Part shown: piece by piece, positions 12,283 through 21,513 of the stretch
Layout: every line of letters starts with the position of its first letter
How positions within the stretch are numbered: the stretch's first letter is position 1
Assembly (NCBI GenBank): GCA_016720345.1
Contig: JADKKV010000005.1
Span: 744,001-808,000, forward strand
Length of the DNA stretch: 64,000 nt
Reading direction: 5' to 3'
DNA from: Thermomonas sp.
GTDB lineage: Bacteria > Pseudomonadota > Gammaproteobacteria > Xanthomonadales > Xanthomonadaceae
Position numbers and translations under genes: made by a program
Notes under the pieces: generated by a model
What the model was told of the DNA's origin: nothing
The model's input: the letters and a program-made list of their open reading frames with translations, nothing else
Databases searched by the model: none

Positions 12283-13548
12283 CTACCGGGTTGCTGGCGC
12301 GGGTCCCGGCTTCGGCGGCAGGTGCGCGGCATCGGTGTAGCGCCAGGCCACGAACGCGGCGAACGCCAGCATCACCGCTGCGATCAGGAACGCGATGCCG
12401 GGCAGCCGCACCGGTGCATGCGGGCCGATGAAGAACCCGAACGCGCCCGCGAACACCGCCGGCGCGAAGATCCCGGCCAGCGACACCAGGCTGCTCAGTG
12501 CGCCCTGGATCCGGCCCTGTGCGTCCGCCGGCACCTGGCGGGTGATCAGCGCCTGGGTGGCGGGTGCCGCGATCGCCCACAACGCGCTGATCGGCAGGCC
12601 GAGCATGAACATCCAGCCGCTGCCCGCAAGTCCGTAGACCAGGAACCCCAGGGTGCCGCAGGCCAGGCCGAACATCACCGCGCGGCGCTCGCCGAACGCC
12701 TTCACCAGCCGGCCGACCAGCAGCACGTTGACGATCACGCTGAGCACGCCGACCACCGACAGCACGTAGCCGGCCTGCTTTTCCTTCCAGCCGTAGCTGG
12801 CGTCGGCGAACAGCACGAAGGTGCTGGGATACACGTAGTGGGCGAAGTTGGCGACGAACACCACCGCCACCAGCCCCCAGATCTGCGGATACTGGCGCAG
12901 CATGTTGACCCCGCCCATCGGCCGGGCGTGCTGCCAGTCGAACACCGGCGCGCGCTTCTCCTTCGGCAGCGATTCCGGCAGCACGAACAGGCCGTAGCCG
13001 AAGTTGAGCAGGGCCAGGCAGGCCGAGAACCAGAACGGCAGGCGATGGTCGATGTCGCCGAGCACGCCGCCCAGCAACGGGCCGACGATGAAGCCCAGGC
13101 CGAACGCCGCGCCGATCATGCCAAAGCTCTTCGCGCGCGCCTCCGGCGCGGTGACGTCGGCGATGTAGGCGTTGGCGGTGGTGAAACTGGCAGAGGTCGC
13201 CGCCGAGATGATCCGGCCCACGAACAGCCAGGCCAGGTTCGGCGCCAGCGCCATGAAGATGAAGTCCAGGCCCAGCCCGAGGCAGGACACCAGGATCACC
13301 GGCCGCCGCCCGTAACGGTCCGACAGCGCGCCCTGGATCGGTGCGCTGAAGAACTGCACCAGCGAGAACGAGAACGCGAACGCGCCGGTCCAGTACGCCG
13401 CGGTCGAGGTATCGCCGCCGACGAATTGCTGCACCAGGTGCGGCAGCACCGGGATGATCACCCCGAACGCCAGCACGTCGATCAGCACGGTGATGAAGAT
13501 GAAGGCCAGCGCAGCCTTGCGGGCGCCGGTGGCGGGCAGTGGGTTCAA
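12283..13548 (-). CDS. MFS transporter, TetA-like (TCR/Tet family)
   Basis: This 421-residue inner-membrane protein has the twelve-helix layout of the major facilitator superfamily and the pattern of the TCR/Tet drug:H+ antiporters. The first helix contains LIDVLAFGVIIPVLP, and loop 2-3 has the MFS signature GALSDRYGRRPV. The antiporter motif C region follows (GLGFIVGPLLGG). Substrates may be tetracyclines or other small molecules, but no TetR-type repressor gene lies beside it, so an acquired resistance determinant is unlikely. Many xanthomonads carry such genes as core efflux pumps. It starts 18 bases after the end of the DUF2239 gene, so the two are probably cotranscribed. Confidence 0.85.
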   Translation of the reverse strand: MNPLPATGARKAALAFIFITVLIDVLAFGVIIPVLPHLVQQFVGGDTSTAAYWTGAFAFSFSLVQFFSAPIQGALSDRYGRRPVILVSCLGLGLDFIFMALAPNLAWLFVGRIISAATSASFTTANAYIADVTAPEARAKSFGMIGAAFGLGFIVGPLLGGVLGDIDHRLPFWFSACLALLNFGYGLFVLPESLPKEKRAPVFDWQHARPMGGVNMLRQYPQIWGLVAVVFVANFAHYVYPSTFVLFADASYGWKEKQAGYVLSVVGVLSVIVNVLLVGRLVKAFGERRAVMFGLACGTLGFLVYGLAGSGWMFMLGLPISALWAIAAPATQALITRQVPADAQGRIQGALSSLVSLAGIFAPAVFAGAFGFFIGPHAPVRLPGIAFLIAAVMLAFAAFVAWRYTDAAHLPPKPGPAPATR

Positions 13549-13566
13549 GGGGTGTCCTCGCGGCCG

Positions 13567-14151
13567 TCAGTGGTGGAACGCGTCAGCCGCCAGCAGCCCG
13601 GCATGTTCGCGCACATCGTCAGGCCATGTCGCGCAATGTTCCTCGAAGGCGCCGATATCGCCGGCGAACAGCGCGCGGCAGGCACCGGCGAAGCCGGCCT
13701 GGTCGCCGGCCATGGCCTGCATGAAGCGGTAGCCGGCTTCCTGCGCGGCGCGGCGACGGTCGCCTTCAGGCGCGACATGGCGCGCGGCGTCGACCAGTGC
13801 GCGCAATGCCACCGACGCGCCGCCCGGCTGCGCCGCCAGCCAGTCCCAATGCCCGGGCAGCAGGGTGACCTCGCGCGCCACCACCCCAAGCTTCGGCCGC
13901 CCGGGCCCGCGCGGCGCCGCTTGCGCGTCCTGCACGGCGGTGGCCAGCGGATCCGCCAGCCACCGCAGCAACTCGCCGGCGGGCAGCGCCAGCGGCAGCG
14001 CGACCGGCATCCCGCTGGCGTCCTCGAACACCCGCACCGGCTTGCCCGCATCGAACGCCTGCCTGGCCTTCAGCGCAACGTGGCGCAATTCGCCGCTGGC
14101 GATCCGGCGCGGGCCGGCGAACGCCGTGCAGCGCAAGGTGGGATGGATCAT
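13567..14151 (-). CDS. DUF2239 family protein
   Basis: This 194-residue soluble protein matches DUF2239. Recognisable features are the start TLRCTAFAGPRRIASG, the acidic VRVFEDASG segment, and the central GRPKLGVVAREVTLLPGHWDWL signature that defines the family. The function is unknown. A C-terminal half rich in alanine and aromatic residues is predicted helical. There is no signal peptide or membrane segment. It lies between folE and the MFS gene in the same direction, but nothing ties its role to either. Confidence 0.8.
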   Translation of the reverse strand: MIHPTLRCTAFAGPRRIASGELRHVALKARQAFDAGKPVRVFEDASGMPVALPLALPAGELLRWLADPLATAVQDAQAAPRGPGRPKLGVVAREVTLLPGHWDWLAAQPGGASVALRALVDAARHVAPEGDRRRAAQEAGYRFMQAMAGDQAGFAGACRALFAGDIGAFEEHCATWPDDVREHAGLLAADAFHH

Positions 14152-14212
14152 CGAACGCGCCTTCCGGGACAGGCGTGGATTCTGCCCGGATCAAACTCGA
14201 CGGACAACCGGC

Positions 14213-14824
14213 TCAGCGCCCCTGCCCGACATCGATGAACTGCAGGAATTCGGCGCGGGTGCGCGCGTCCTCGCGAAAGCTGCCCAGCATCTTCGAGGTG
14301 ACCATGCTCACCCCGCGCTTGTGGATGCCGCGCGTGGTCATGCACTCGTGCGCGCCCTCCACCACCACGCCGACACCGCGCGGTTGCAGCGCGCGCTGGA
14401 TGCAGTTGGCGATCTGCGCGGTCATCTTCTCCTGCACCTGGAAGCGGCGCGCGTAGGCCTCGACCACCCGCGCCAGCTTGCTGATGCCGACCACCTTGCC
14501 GGCCGGCAGGTAGCCGATGTGGACCTTGCCGATGATCGGCGCCATGTGGTGTTCGCAATGGCTTTCGTAATCGATGCCGCGCAGCACGATCATCTCGTCG
14601 TAGCCGCCCACTTCCTCGAAGGTGCGCTGCAGGTATTCGTCCGGATCCAGCGCATAGCCGCTGAACCAGTCCTGGTAGGCCTTGGCCACGCGCCTGGGGG
14701 TGTCCAGCAGGCCTTCGCGCGCGGGGTCGTCGCCGGACCAGCGCAACAGGGTGCGCACGGCCTCCTCGGCCTGCGCGCGGCTGACGTCGTTGCGCCGGTC
14801 GTCGGCGGAGTCGTGGTCTGACAT
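14213..14824 (-). CDS. folE: GTP cyclohydrolase I
   Basis: FolE (203 residues) converts GTP to 7,8-dihydroneopterin triphosphate, the first step of tetrahydrofolate and pterin synthesis. The zinc ligands are visible as Cys90 and His93 in [10 protein letters not shown] and Cys161 in [11 protein letters not shown]. The family motifs [16 protein letters not shown] and TSKMLGSF follow. ATG at 14824 gives a normal length, whereas the frame open upstream to 14899 has no domain support. A pterin cofactor is also needed by the phenylalanine hydroxylase at 39852-40742, which may draw on this pathway. Confidence 0.95.
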   Translation of the reverse strand: MSDHDSADDRRNDVSRAQAEEAVRTLLRWSGDDPAREGLLDTPRRVAKAYQDWFSGYALDPDEYLQRTFEEVGGYDEMIVLRGIDYESHCEHHMAPIIGKVHIGYLPAGKVVGISKLARVVEAYARRFQVQEKMTAQIANCIQRALQPRGVGVVVEGAHECMTTRGIHKRGVSMVTSKMLGSFREDARTRAEFLQFIDVGQGR

Positions 14825-14929
14825 GCGTGGGTCCCTCGCGAAGGGGTGCATCGTACCGCGCCCGGCAATCCGGGCCGCGTCGATCCGGTTCCTACGCAAC
14901 CCGGCGAAAAACCGATGCAGCAGCCGGCA

Positions 14930-15151
14930 TCAGGCGACCGCCACGGCCCGCGGGCGCCACCCCAACACGCGTGCCGGCAACAGCAGCAGCGCATGCAGGA
15001 AGGCGAACAGCGCCGAGAAGGTGATGCCGACCAGCCGCAGCGGCAGCGACAGCAGCCAGGCGATCGGCCACAGCACCAGCGCCAGCAACGCCAGCGGCCA
15101 GCACAGCACCAGCAGCACGCACCAAGCAAGCAGGGCGACCAGGGTGTTCAT
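14930..15151 (-). CDS. Small hydrophobic membrane protein, unknown function
   Basis: This 73-residue protein is almost entirely apolar, with two likely membrane segments: about residues 3-38, broken by prolines, and 44-66. It ends in a short basic tail. I do not recognise a named family. ATG at 15151 is preferred because the open frame further upstream is arginine-rich and looks like noise. It lies between the AIM24-type gene and folE on the same strand. The 127 bases upstream hold nothing I can name. Confidence 0.55.
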   Translation of the reverse strand: MNTLVALLAWCVLLVLCWPLALLALVLWPIAWLLSLPLRLVGITFSALFAFLHALLLLPARVLGWRPRAVAVA

Positions 15152-15278
15152 CGTTCGGGCCCGCGATGGCAACGCTGCACACGCAGCGCCTGCCACATCG
15201 CCATGCGCCCGCCGTGCACGCAAGCGGCGTGCGACGAAACGCGGGAGGGCGCGACGAACGCCACCCCCGCGCCTTCGG

Positions 15279-16301
15279 TCAGAACGCGTTGTCGCCGTCG
15301 AGGATGCGGCCGATCCCGCCCAGCACCGAGCCCTCGCCGCGCGCACCGCCCTTCTGCGGCGCCGCCGCGAGCATGCGCCCGGCCAGGCGCGAGAACGGCA
15401 GCGACTGCAGCCACACCTTGCCGGGGCCGGTCAGGGTGGCCAGGAACACGCCTTCGCCACCGAAGAACATGCTCTTCAGGCCGGCCACCGGTTGCACGTC
15501 CATGTTGACCGTGGCGTGGTAGCCGACCACGCAACCGGTGTCGACGTCGATGCGTTCGCCGGCCGCCAGCTCGCGCTCCACCACGCAGCCGCCGGCATGG
15601 ATGAACACCCAGCCGTCGCCCTCGAGCTTCTGCATGATGAAGCCCTCGCCGCCGAACAGGCCGGTCAGGATCTTGCGCTGCAGGTGGATGCCGACCTGCA
15701 CGCCGCGCGCGCCGGCCAGGAAGCTGTCCTTCTGGCAGATGATGCGGCCGCCGTGCTCGTCCAGCTTCATCGCCATCACGGTGCCCGGATACGGCGCGGC
15801 GAACGCGACCTTGGCCTTGCCGCTGCCGCCATGCGTGTACAGGGTGGTGAACAGGCTCTCGCCGGTGATCACCCGCTTGCCCGCGGACAGCAGCTTGTCC
15901 ATGAAGCCGCCGGACTGGCCGCTGGCCGAGCCGTCGCCGAACACGGTGTCCATCTGCACCGATGAATCCTTGAACATCAGCGAGCCCGCTTCGGCGATGG
16001 CGGATTCGCCCGGATCCAGCTCGATCTCGACGAACTGCATTTCCTGGCCGTGGATGCGGAAGTCGATCTCGTCGGCGCGGCCCTTGCCGCCGTTGCGCGG
16101 CGGCGGCGGCGGTGCGGCCGCCGGATCGCCCGGCACGCCATCGACCAGTTCGGCGATGTTGCGCACTGGCAGCCAGTCGCCCATGCCGTCCTTCCACGCC
16201 AGCAGCGCGGGATTGCGCGCGGCCTCGGCGCGCGCGGCGTCCAGGTCCATCGGGCCGAGGCGCTGGTTGCTGGCGGTGTCGTGCAGGTACCACTGGCTCA
16301 T
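15279..16301 (-). CDS. TIGR00266/AIM24 family protein with N-terminal GYF_2 domain
   Basis: The 340-residue protein begins with a GYF_2-like domain (residues 1-55, starting MSQWYLHD, with GPMDLDAA and a WKDGMGDWLPV core). A proline-rich linker (PPPPPP near residue 65) leads to an AIM24/TIGR00266 beta-helical domain from about 75 to the end, shown by EIELDPGESAIAEAGSLMF, GESLFTTLY and FGGEGFIMQKLEGDGWVF. AIM24 is named for a mitochondrial inner-membrane organising protein, but bacterial members are functionally uncharacterised. GYF_2 modules usually bind proline-rich partners, so the linker may be an internal ligand. The gene is preceded by the DUF885 gene on the same strand, about 100 bases away. 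Confidence 0.82.
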   Translation of the reverse strand: MSQWYLHDTASNQRLGPMDLDAARAEAARNPALLAWKDGMGDWLPVRNIAELVDGVPGDPAAAPPPPPRNGGKGRADEIDFRIHGQEMQFVEIELDPGESAIAEAGSLMFKDSSVQMDTVFGDGSASGQSGGFMDKLLSAGKRVITGESLFTTLYTHGGSGKAKVAFAAPYPGTVMAMKLDEHGGRIICQKDSFLAGARGVQVGIHLQRKILTGLFGGEGFIMQKLEGDGWVFIHAGGCVVERELAAGERIDVDTGCVVGYHATVNMDVQPVAGLKSMFFGGEGVFLATLTGPGKVWLQSLPFSRLAGRMLAAAPQKGGARGEGSVLGGIGRILDGDNAF

Positions 16302-16398
16302 GGCGAACTCCGGGGTTGGGGATGCCGCGAAGTCTATGCCGCGCGCGATGACCGGCAAGGTGCCGGAAGTGAGGGCCTGCGCGGGCGTGGCGCAGGCC

Positions 16399-18207
16399 TC
16401 AGCGGATCGGCTCGTCCAGCATCAGCTGGCGCACGAAGCGCACCGGCGGCGCGCCGTACGACAGCACCTTGTCGTGGTACTGCTTGGCGTTGAACGCCGC
16501 ACCCTGCTTGGCCTCCACCGCCTTGCGCATGTCGAAGTGCTCCTGCGCGCCGACGAAGTAGGTGGCCAGCTGCGCCGAGGTCAACTGCGCGCGCACCCAC
16601 TTGCCGGCGGCCTCGCGCTCCTGCTGGAAGGTCTTGTTGACCATCAGGTCCATTGCCTGCTCGCGGGTCCAGTTGTCCACGTGCACGCCCTGGTCGAGGA
16701 TCGAGTTGGCCACCGCGCGCAGGTAGAACTTGAGCTGCACCAGCCGGAACAGCGGATCGCTGTCGAGGTAGCCGGCGTCGGCCATCGTGTCCTCGGTGTA
16801 CACCGCCCAGCCTTCCGCGAACGGGCCGGAGCGCAGCACCGCGCGCAGGGTCGACGGATGCTTGGCCGAATGCACGCCTTCCAGGTAATGCCCGGGCATC
16901 GCCTCGTGGATCGACAGCAGGTGCAGCATGCGGTTGTTGTATTCGCGCAGGAACGAATCGACCTGCTCGCGGCTCCACTCGTCCGGGATCGGCGAGATCG
17001 CGTAGTAGGTGTCCAGGCCCTTGTCGAGCGGGCCCGGCGAATCGCAATACGCCACCGCCACGCCGCGCTGGAACTCCGGCATCAGGATGATCTTGACCGG
17101 ATCGTCCGGCACCGTGACCAGGTCCTTGGCGCGCACGAAATCGGTGGCGTCCCTGGTGGTCCGGGTGGCGTACTCGACCACCTTGTCGCGCGCCGGGCGC
17201 TCGGCGTAGGCCAGCTCCAGCGCGGCTTCGATCGCTGCCTGCTTCTGCGCCTCGGTCGGGGTTTCCGGCAACGCCGGCGCGCCCGGCTTGTCCTTGAGCA
17301 CGCCGCGCGCGACCGCGAGCATCTCGCCGCGCACGCGTTCGATCTCCGCTTCCGCGCGCTGGCGGATGTCGGTGCGGGTCAGTCCGGAATTCAGCGAGAA
17401 CTGCAGCTTCTCGTCGTACAGCTTCTGGCCGATGCGGAAGTCGCCCTTCGCATTCGGCACCAGGGTCTTGTCCAGCCAGTCCTGGTGTTCCGCCACTGCC
17501 GTGCGCAGGCCGGCGACCGCGGTGTCCAGGCGCTTGCGGTCCGCGCCCTGCAGCTGGTCGGCATTCGGCGTGATGAAGGTGTCGACCAGGCTGAGCAGGC
17601 CGGCGTGTTGCTTGGCCACGGTCTCCGCGTGGATCTTCGGCACCCGCGCCACGTCGATGTTGGCGCGCATCTGCACGAACATCGCCGGCAGTTTCTCCAT
17701 GCGCGCGGTCGCCGACTTCAGGCGCTCCGGCAGCGGCGCGAACTCGCGCGCCATCAGGTTGTAGATCGCACCGCCAGCGAGGCCGTTGTAGCCCTGCGGA
17801 TCCCAGGCCCAGGCCTGCAGCGTCTCCGTGGACCAGATGTCGCCGCGCAGCTGGTTGCGCAGGATCGAAGCATCCACCTGGTTCTCGCGCGAGAGCGTGC
17901 TGGCGTCGATGGCGTCGAGTTCGGCCAGGATCTTCTTGCTGAAATCGAGCGCGCGCTGGCGGCCGGCGGCGCTGACGTCGTCAAGCTCGGCATCGAAGCG
18001 GTGGTCGCCGATCTGGGTCGCGGACACCGGATTCAGCGGCAGCCAGCCTTCCAGCCAGCGCTTGGACAATTCGGCGAAGCGCGCATCCGCCTGCGACGCC
18101 GCGGCGCTGGCGGCTTCCGACGAAGCGGCGGGTGTGGTCGGCGCTTCGGCCTTGCAGCCGGCAACCAGGGCCGTTAGCAGGGTGGCGGCAAGCAGGGAAT
18201 GGCGCAT
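16399..18207 (-). CDS. DUF885 family lipoprotein
   Basis: The 602-residue product has a lipoprotein signal with lipobox LVAGC (Cys18), a low-complexity Ala/Ser/Thr linker to about residue 45, and a DUF885 domain over the rest. Helical repeats, the HEAMPGHYL segment (a metallopeptidase-like H-E-x-x-x-H arrangement) and EGWAVYTEDTM are visible. DUF885 proteins are abundant exported proteins of xanthomonads, suspected to be carboxypeptidase-type metallopeptidases, but the substrate is not established. ATG at 18207 is chosen because it immediately gives the lipoprotein signal. The upstream 148 bases are shared with a divergent gene. Confidence 0.85.
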   Translation of the reverse strand: MRHSLLAATLLTALVAGCKAEAPTTPAASSEAASAAASQADARFAELSKRWLEGWLPLNPVSATQIGDHRFDAELDDVSAAGRQRALDFSKKILAELDAIDASTLSRENQVDASILRNQLRGDIWSTETLQAWAWDPQGYNGLAGGAIYNLMAREFAPLPERLKSATARMEKLPAMFVQMRANIDVARVPKIHAETVAKQHAGLLSLVDTFITPNADQLQGADRKRLDTAVAGLRTAVAEHQDWLDKTLVPNAKGDFRIGQKLYDEKLQFSLNSGLTRTDIRQRAEAEIERVRGEMLAVARGVLKDKPGAPALPETPTEAQKQAAIEAALELAYAERPARDKVVEYATRTTRDATDFVRAKDLVTVPDDPVKIILMPEFQRGVAVAYCDSPGPLDKGLDTYYAISPIPDEWSREQVDSFLREYNNRMLHLLSIHEAMPGHYLEGVHSAKHPSTLRAVLRSGPFAEGWAVYTEDTMADAGYLDSDPLFRLVQLKFYLRAVANSILDQGVHVDNWTREQAMDLMVNKTFQQEREAAGKWVRAQLTSAQLATYFVGAQEHFDMRKAVEAKQGAAFNAKQYHDKVLSYGAPPVRFVRQLMLDEPIR

Positions 18208-18355
18208 GCGGCGGTCTCCGGGCAGGAAAGAGGCCAAGCTTAGGTGGAAACCCGGCAGCCGGCATCGCGGCGCAGCCGCGCGCGGGTCGACGTTGGCCCC
18301 GTCCCTGATGCATCGTGGCTTCGTTCGCCGGTTTCCGCGCTTTCCTGGAGCCTTG

Positions 18356-19453
18356 ATGTCCACCACGTCCGTCACCAGCATCGTCCCGCATCCGCGAAGG
18401 CATGCAGTCCCCCACAACACCGCTGCCAGCGACCCGGCCCCCGGAGCACGGGCACCGGGCGGGGCCACCTACCGCGCCATCTTCGTCGCGCTGGCGGCAG
18501 CACTGGCCTTGCCCGCGAACGCCGGCCTGCTGCGCGAAGGACAGGCCGTGCGCGTGATCCCGTTATCGATACGCGATGGCGACAAGCCAATGGTCGAAGC
18601 CAGCATCGGCGGCCGGCAAGGCGTGCTGATGATCGACAACGGCACCCCGGACTTGCTGTTCCTCAATCGCGCCGCGCTCGCGCTGCCGGAGGGACGCTAC
18701 CTTGCCAGCGGGTTCGCGGCATCGGGCCAGGCGGTGCACGTGCAGGCACACCCGGCGCCGCGCATCTCGATTGCAGGGCAACCACTGGACCTGTCCGGGG
18801 ACGTGCGCAGCGGAGACTTCGGCTTCACCGCACCCGGCCTGGGCACGGATTTCCTGGGCTTCATCGGTACCCCGATGGTGGCGGACGATGCCTTCCTGTT
18901 GGACTACCGGCATCGCCGGCTGCTGGTGCTGCAAGCCGGCGAGGATGGCGCGCTGGCAGTGGCATCCCCGGGCGCGCCGGATGTCGTGGTGTCGGTTCCC
19001 TTCATGCTGTTGCCGGGTGAGCAGCCGACCATCGCCGCATCGGTGGGGACATTGCCATTCGTCACCGACTTCGATACCGGCGACAGCGGCACCCTGTACG
19101 CCAGCGCCGCCACCCGCGACCGGCTTCGCGGGCAGGGCCTGCTGGAGCCGGACGGCGACCGCTGGCGCCTGGGCGGGCTGGCGATCGACGGCGTGGGCTT
19201 CGCACCAACCCTGGTCCGCCTGGTGATCGCGGGAAGTCCGCAAGATGTCCGCAAGACGGGCCATATCGACCAACTCCGCCTCGGTGCGCGGTTCCTTTCG
19301 GCCAACCCCTGCCTGTGGAACTTCCCGGCCAGGACGCTGACATTCCTCAAGCCGGATGCCACGTTCCTGGACGCATTGGCAACAGCCGGGATCGATCCAC
19401 CCCGTTCCTGGGCGAGCCCGGTGTCCGCGCCTGCGGTGCCAGGCGCGCGCTAG
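18356..19453 (+). CDS. Aspartic-protease-like exported protein
   Basis: This 365-residue protein looks like a two-lobed retropepsin-type aspartyl protease. The first lobe has MIDNGTPDLLFLN (Asp94-Asn95-Gly96 where D-T-G or D-S-G is usual). The second has FVTDFDTGDSGTLY with D-T-G at 240-242 and D-S-G at 243-245. A hydrophobic stretch at about 41-56 ending ALPANA resembles a signal peptide, but 40 polar residues precede it, so the true start may be internal or the segment a membrane anchor. ATG at 18356 has a GGAG ten bases upstream. Whether it is an active protease is uncertain. Confidence 0.65.
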   Translation: MSTTSVTSIVPHPRRHAVPHNTAASDPAPGARAPGGATYRAIFVALAAALALPANAGLLREGQAVRVIPLSIRDGDKPMVEASIGGRQGVLMIDNGTPDLLFLNRAALALPEGRYLASGFAASGQAVHVQAHPAPRISIAGQPLDLSGDVRSGDFGFTAPGLGTDFLGFIGTPMVADDAFLLDYRHRRLLVLQAGEDGALAVASPGAPDVVVSVPFMLLPGEQPTIAASVGTLPFVTDFDTGDSGTLYASAATRDRLRGQGLLEPDGDRWRLGGLAIDGVGFAPTLVRLVIAGSPQDVRKTGHIDQLRLGARFLSANPCLWNFPARTLTFLKPDATFLDALATAGIDPPRSWASPVSAPAVPGAR

Positions 19454-19524
19454 CGGCGCCGATTCATGGCCAGCCTGCCTGCCGTACATTGCGGCGATCA
19501 CGTGGCGCATTCGGGAAGGGCTTG

Positions 19525-20376
19525 ATGTCGCGTGCACGCATCGCCTTGTTGACGCTGCTCGCGCTGGTCGCATTCGCAGGCAACTCGCTGCTGTGCCGCG
19601 CGGCATTGGCGCAGACCGGGATCGACGCGGCCAGCTTCACCCTGGTGCGCCTGCTGTCCGGTGCGGTGGTGCTGGGGCTGCTGGCCTGGCTGCGGCCGGG
19701 CGGCTCGCGTTCACGCGGCAACTGGCTGTCCGCGCTCGCCCTGTTCGCCTACGCCGCGGCGTTCTCGTTCGCCTACCTGCAGCTCACTGCAGGCGCAGGT
19801 GCGCTGCTGCTGTTCGGTGCCGTGCAGGCCACCATGATCGCGCACGGCGTGTGGTCGGGCGAGCGCTTGCGGCCGCTGCAACTGGGTGGGCTGGTGCTCG
19901 CCTGTGGCGGCCTGGTCGGCCTGGTGCTGCCGGGCCTGTCCGCGCCGCCGCTGGCGGCCGCGCTGTTGATGATGACCGCCGGCATCGCCTGGGGCGTGTA
20001 TTCGCTGCGCGGCCGCGGCGCGGGCGATCCGCTGCAGGTCACCGCCGGCAACTTCCTGCGCGCGGTACCGATGGCGGCAGTGTTGGCCTTGCTGATGTTC
20101 CGGCAGGCCTCGCCGGATGCCGCGGGACTCGGCTACGCGGTGCTGTCCGGCGCGCTGGCCTCGGGCGTGGGTTATGCGATCTGGTACAGCGCGCTGCCGT
20201 TCCTGAAATCGGTGACCGCGGCCACCGTGCAACTGGCGGTGCCGGTGATCGCTGCGTTGGGCGGCGTGTTCCTGCTTGGCGAAGCGCTGACGCCGCGGTT
20301 GCTGGTGGCCTCGGCGGCGATTCTTGGGGGGATTGCGATGGTGGTGGTGATGGGGGGAAGGGGGCGGGTGGGTTGA
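19525..20376 (+). CDS. EamA/DMT family transporter
   Basis: This 283-residue integral membrane protein has about ten hydrophobic helices in two repeats, as in the drug/metabolite transporter superfamily (EamA). The first helix FAGNSLLCRAAL and the segment SFTLVRLLSGAVVLGLL are family-like. The second half repeats the pattern (AGNFLRAVPMAAVLALL, GVGYAIWYSALPFL). Substrates are unpredictable from sequence: amino acids or other small metabolites are exported by relatives. It starts 71 bases after the aspartic-protease-like gene on the same strand. Downstream lies a short dispersed repeat and then the 3' end of darG in the opposite direction. Confidence 0.85.
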   Translation: MSRARIALLTLLALVAFAGNSLLCRAALAQTGIDAASFTLVRLLSGAVVLGLLAWLRPGGSRSRGNWLSALALFAYAAAFSFAYLQLTAGAGALLLFGAVQATMIAHGVWSGERLRPLQLGGLVLACGGLVGLVLPGLSAPPLAAALLMMTAGIAWGVYSLRGRGAGDPLQVTAGNFLRAVPMAAVLALLMFRQASPDAAGLGYAVLSGALASGVGYAIWYSALPFLKSVTAATVQLAVPVIAALGGVFLLGEALTPRLLVASAAILGGIAMVVVMGGRGRVG

Positions 20377-20407
20377 TTCCCTCCGCCCCTTTTATGCAGA
20401 GAAGTCG

Positions 20408-20427
20408 ACTCTGACCCCTGTTCCCTT
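20408..20427 (+). repeat. Short dispersed repeat, copy 2
   Basis: ACTCTGACCCCTGTTCCCTT matches the copy at 54-73 with few differences. It is in the 60-base gap between the EamA gene and darG, exactly where base composition shifts to the AT-richer darTG segment, so it may mark one edge of an inserted segment. Confidence 0.5.
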
Positions 20428-20436
20428 TTCACGATG

Positions 20437-21513
20437 CTACGCCATCGCAGGCTCGCTACTCGAGAGCCGATTCAACGCAATTTGCAGACTACGATCATCG
20501 AACAGCCTGTCTTTTCTCGTCGCAGACTCATCACCCCCGCTCCAATCGCGAAGCGCCTTCCGCAACGCATCTACGCTGGGAGTGACCTCCTCCTTCGAGA
20601 TAAGCCAGTCAACTGTCGCCAACAACTCCATTCCATATGGCGATTCGAATCCATCAATCAACTTACTTGTCTCTTCGAGGGCTTGAACGTATTCCTTGGC
20701 CTCAGACTTGATATATGCCTGAAGGAAGCTTTTTCGCTCGTCATCGAACCAAATAACATCAAGAGGACCGGCATCGCTAATTCTCTTCTCGCAATGCAGA
20801 TAGCTGCCATCCAAGTTGTTCAGTAGATGATCCAGCTTGTTGGCGTAAGGCCCGTATTTGTGCGCTACGAATCGTAGATCGAGGGGATTCCTTGCCGCGT
20901 TGTGTCGCTCAATAGATCGCTCCAAGAACCACGCTAGCTTTTGAATTTCAAGCAGACTGCACTCCATACCGAGAACCCAGTAGCGCCTAACCAACTCTGC
21001 GATCAATGCTCGCGAGGGCGTAAGTTTTTCGACGCCCTCGCGTTTGGCTACATTCTGATACTTAGTTGTTGGCTCAAACACCAGTATGTTGGTGTTTAAT
21101 CCAGAGAGTTCCTCTTCGATGAGTGCCCGCACACTGCTCCACTCAAGACCACCATTCCCGGCGCCTAGGGGCGGAATTGCCACGGATTCAACTTCGTTGT
21201 CTTCCAGAAAAGCACGCAGATCTTTTAGGCCTTCTGCGATCCAGGACAAGCGAGAGTTTCCGCGCCAATGCTGCTTAGTAGGGAAATTTACAATCCAGCG
21301 AGGCCCCCCAAGCTCCGCGACTTCCACGACAAAGATCCGACCAACCTTTACTTCACCCGCCTTGCAAGCAGCCGCGTAGCGTCGGTAGTTCTCGTGAAAA
21401 CGATCCTTGAACATCAGAGCAATACCCTTGCCCATGACACCTACCGTATTCACGGTATTGACGAGGACCTCTGCGGGCGCCTCAAGCAAATTGCCAGTCG
21501 TGTAACTAATCAT
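20437..21513 (-). CDS. darG: DarG macrodomain antitoxin
   Basis: The 358-residue product has an N-terminal macrodomain (about 1-155) starting [18 protein letters not shown], with the ADP-ribose-binding segments [13 protein letters not shown] and [10 protein letters not shown] and the conserved [10 protein letters not shown]. This domain hydrolyses ADP-ribose from thymidine in DNA, reversing DarT. The C-terminal domain (about 165-358), with [19 protein letters not shown], is the part that in characterised DarG proteins binds and blocks the toxin. The start overlaps the darT stop by one base (TGATG), so translation is coupled. Codon use is visibly AT-richer than in neighbouring genes, which suggests horizontal transfer. 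Confidence 0.9.
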   Translation of the reverse strand: MISYTTGNLLEAPAEVLVNTVNTVGVMGKGIALMFKDRFHENYRRYAAACKAGEVKVGRIFVVEVAELGGPRWIVNFPTKQHWRGNSRLSWIAEGLKDLRAFLEDNEVESVAIPPLGAGNGGLEWSSVRALIEEELSGLNTNILVFEPTTKYQNVAKREGVEKLTPSRALIAELVRRYWVLGMECSLLEIQKLAWFLERSIERHNAARNPLDLRFVAHKYGPYANKLDHLLNNLDGSYLHCEKRISDAGPLDVIWFDDERKSFLQAYIKSEAKEYVQALEETSKLIDGFESPYGMELLATVDWLISKEEVTPSVDALRKALRDWSGGDESATRKDRLFDDRSLQIALNRLSSSEPAMA

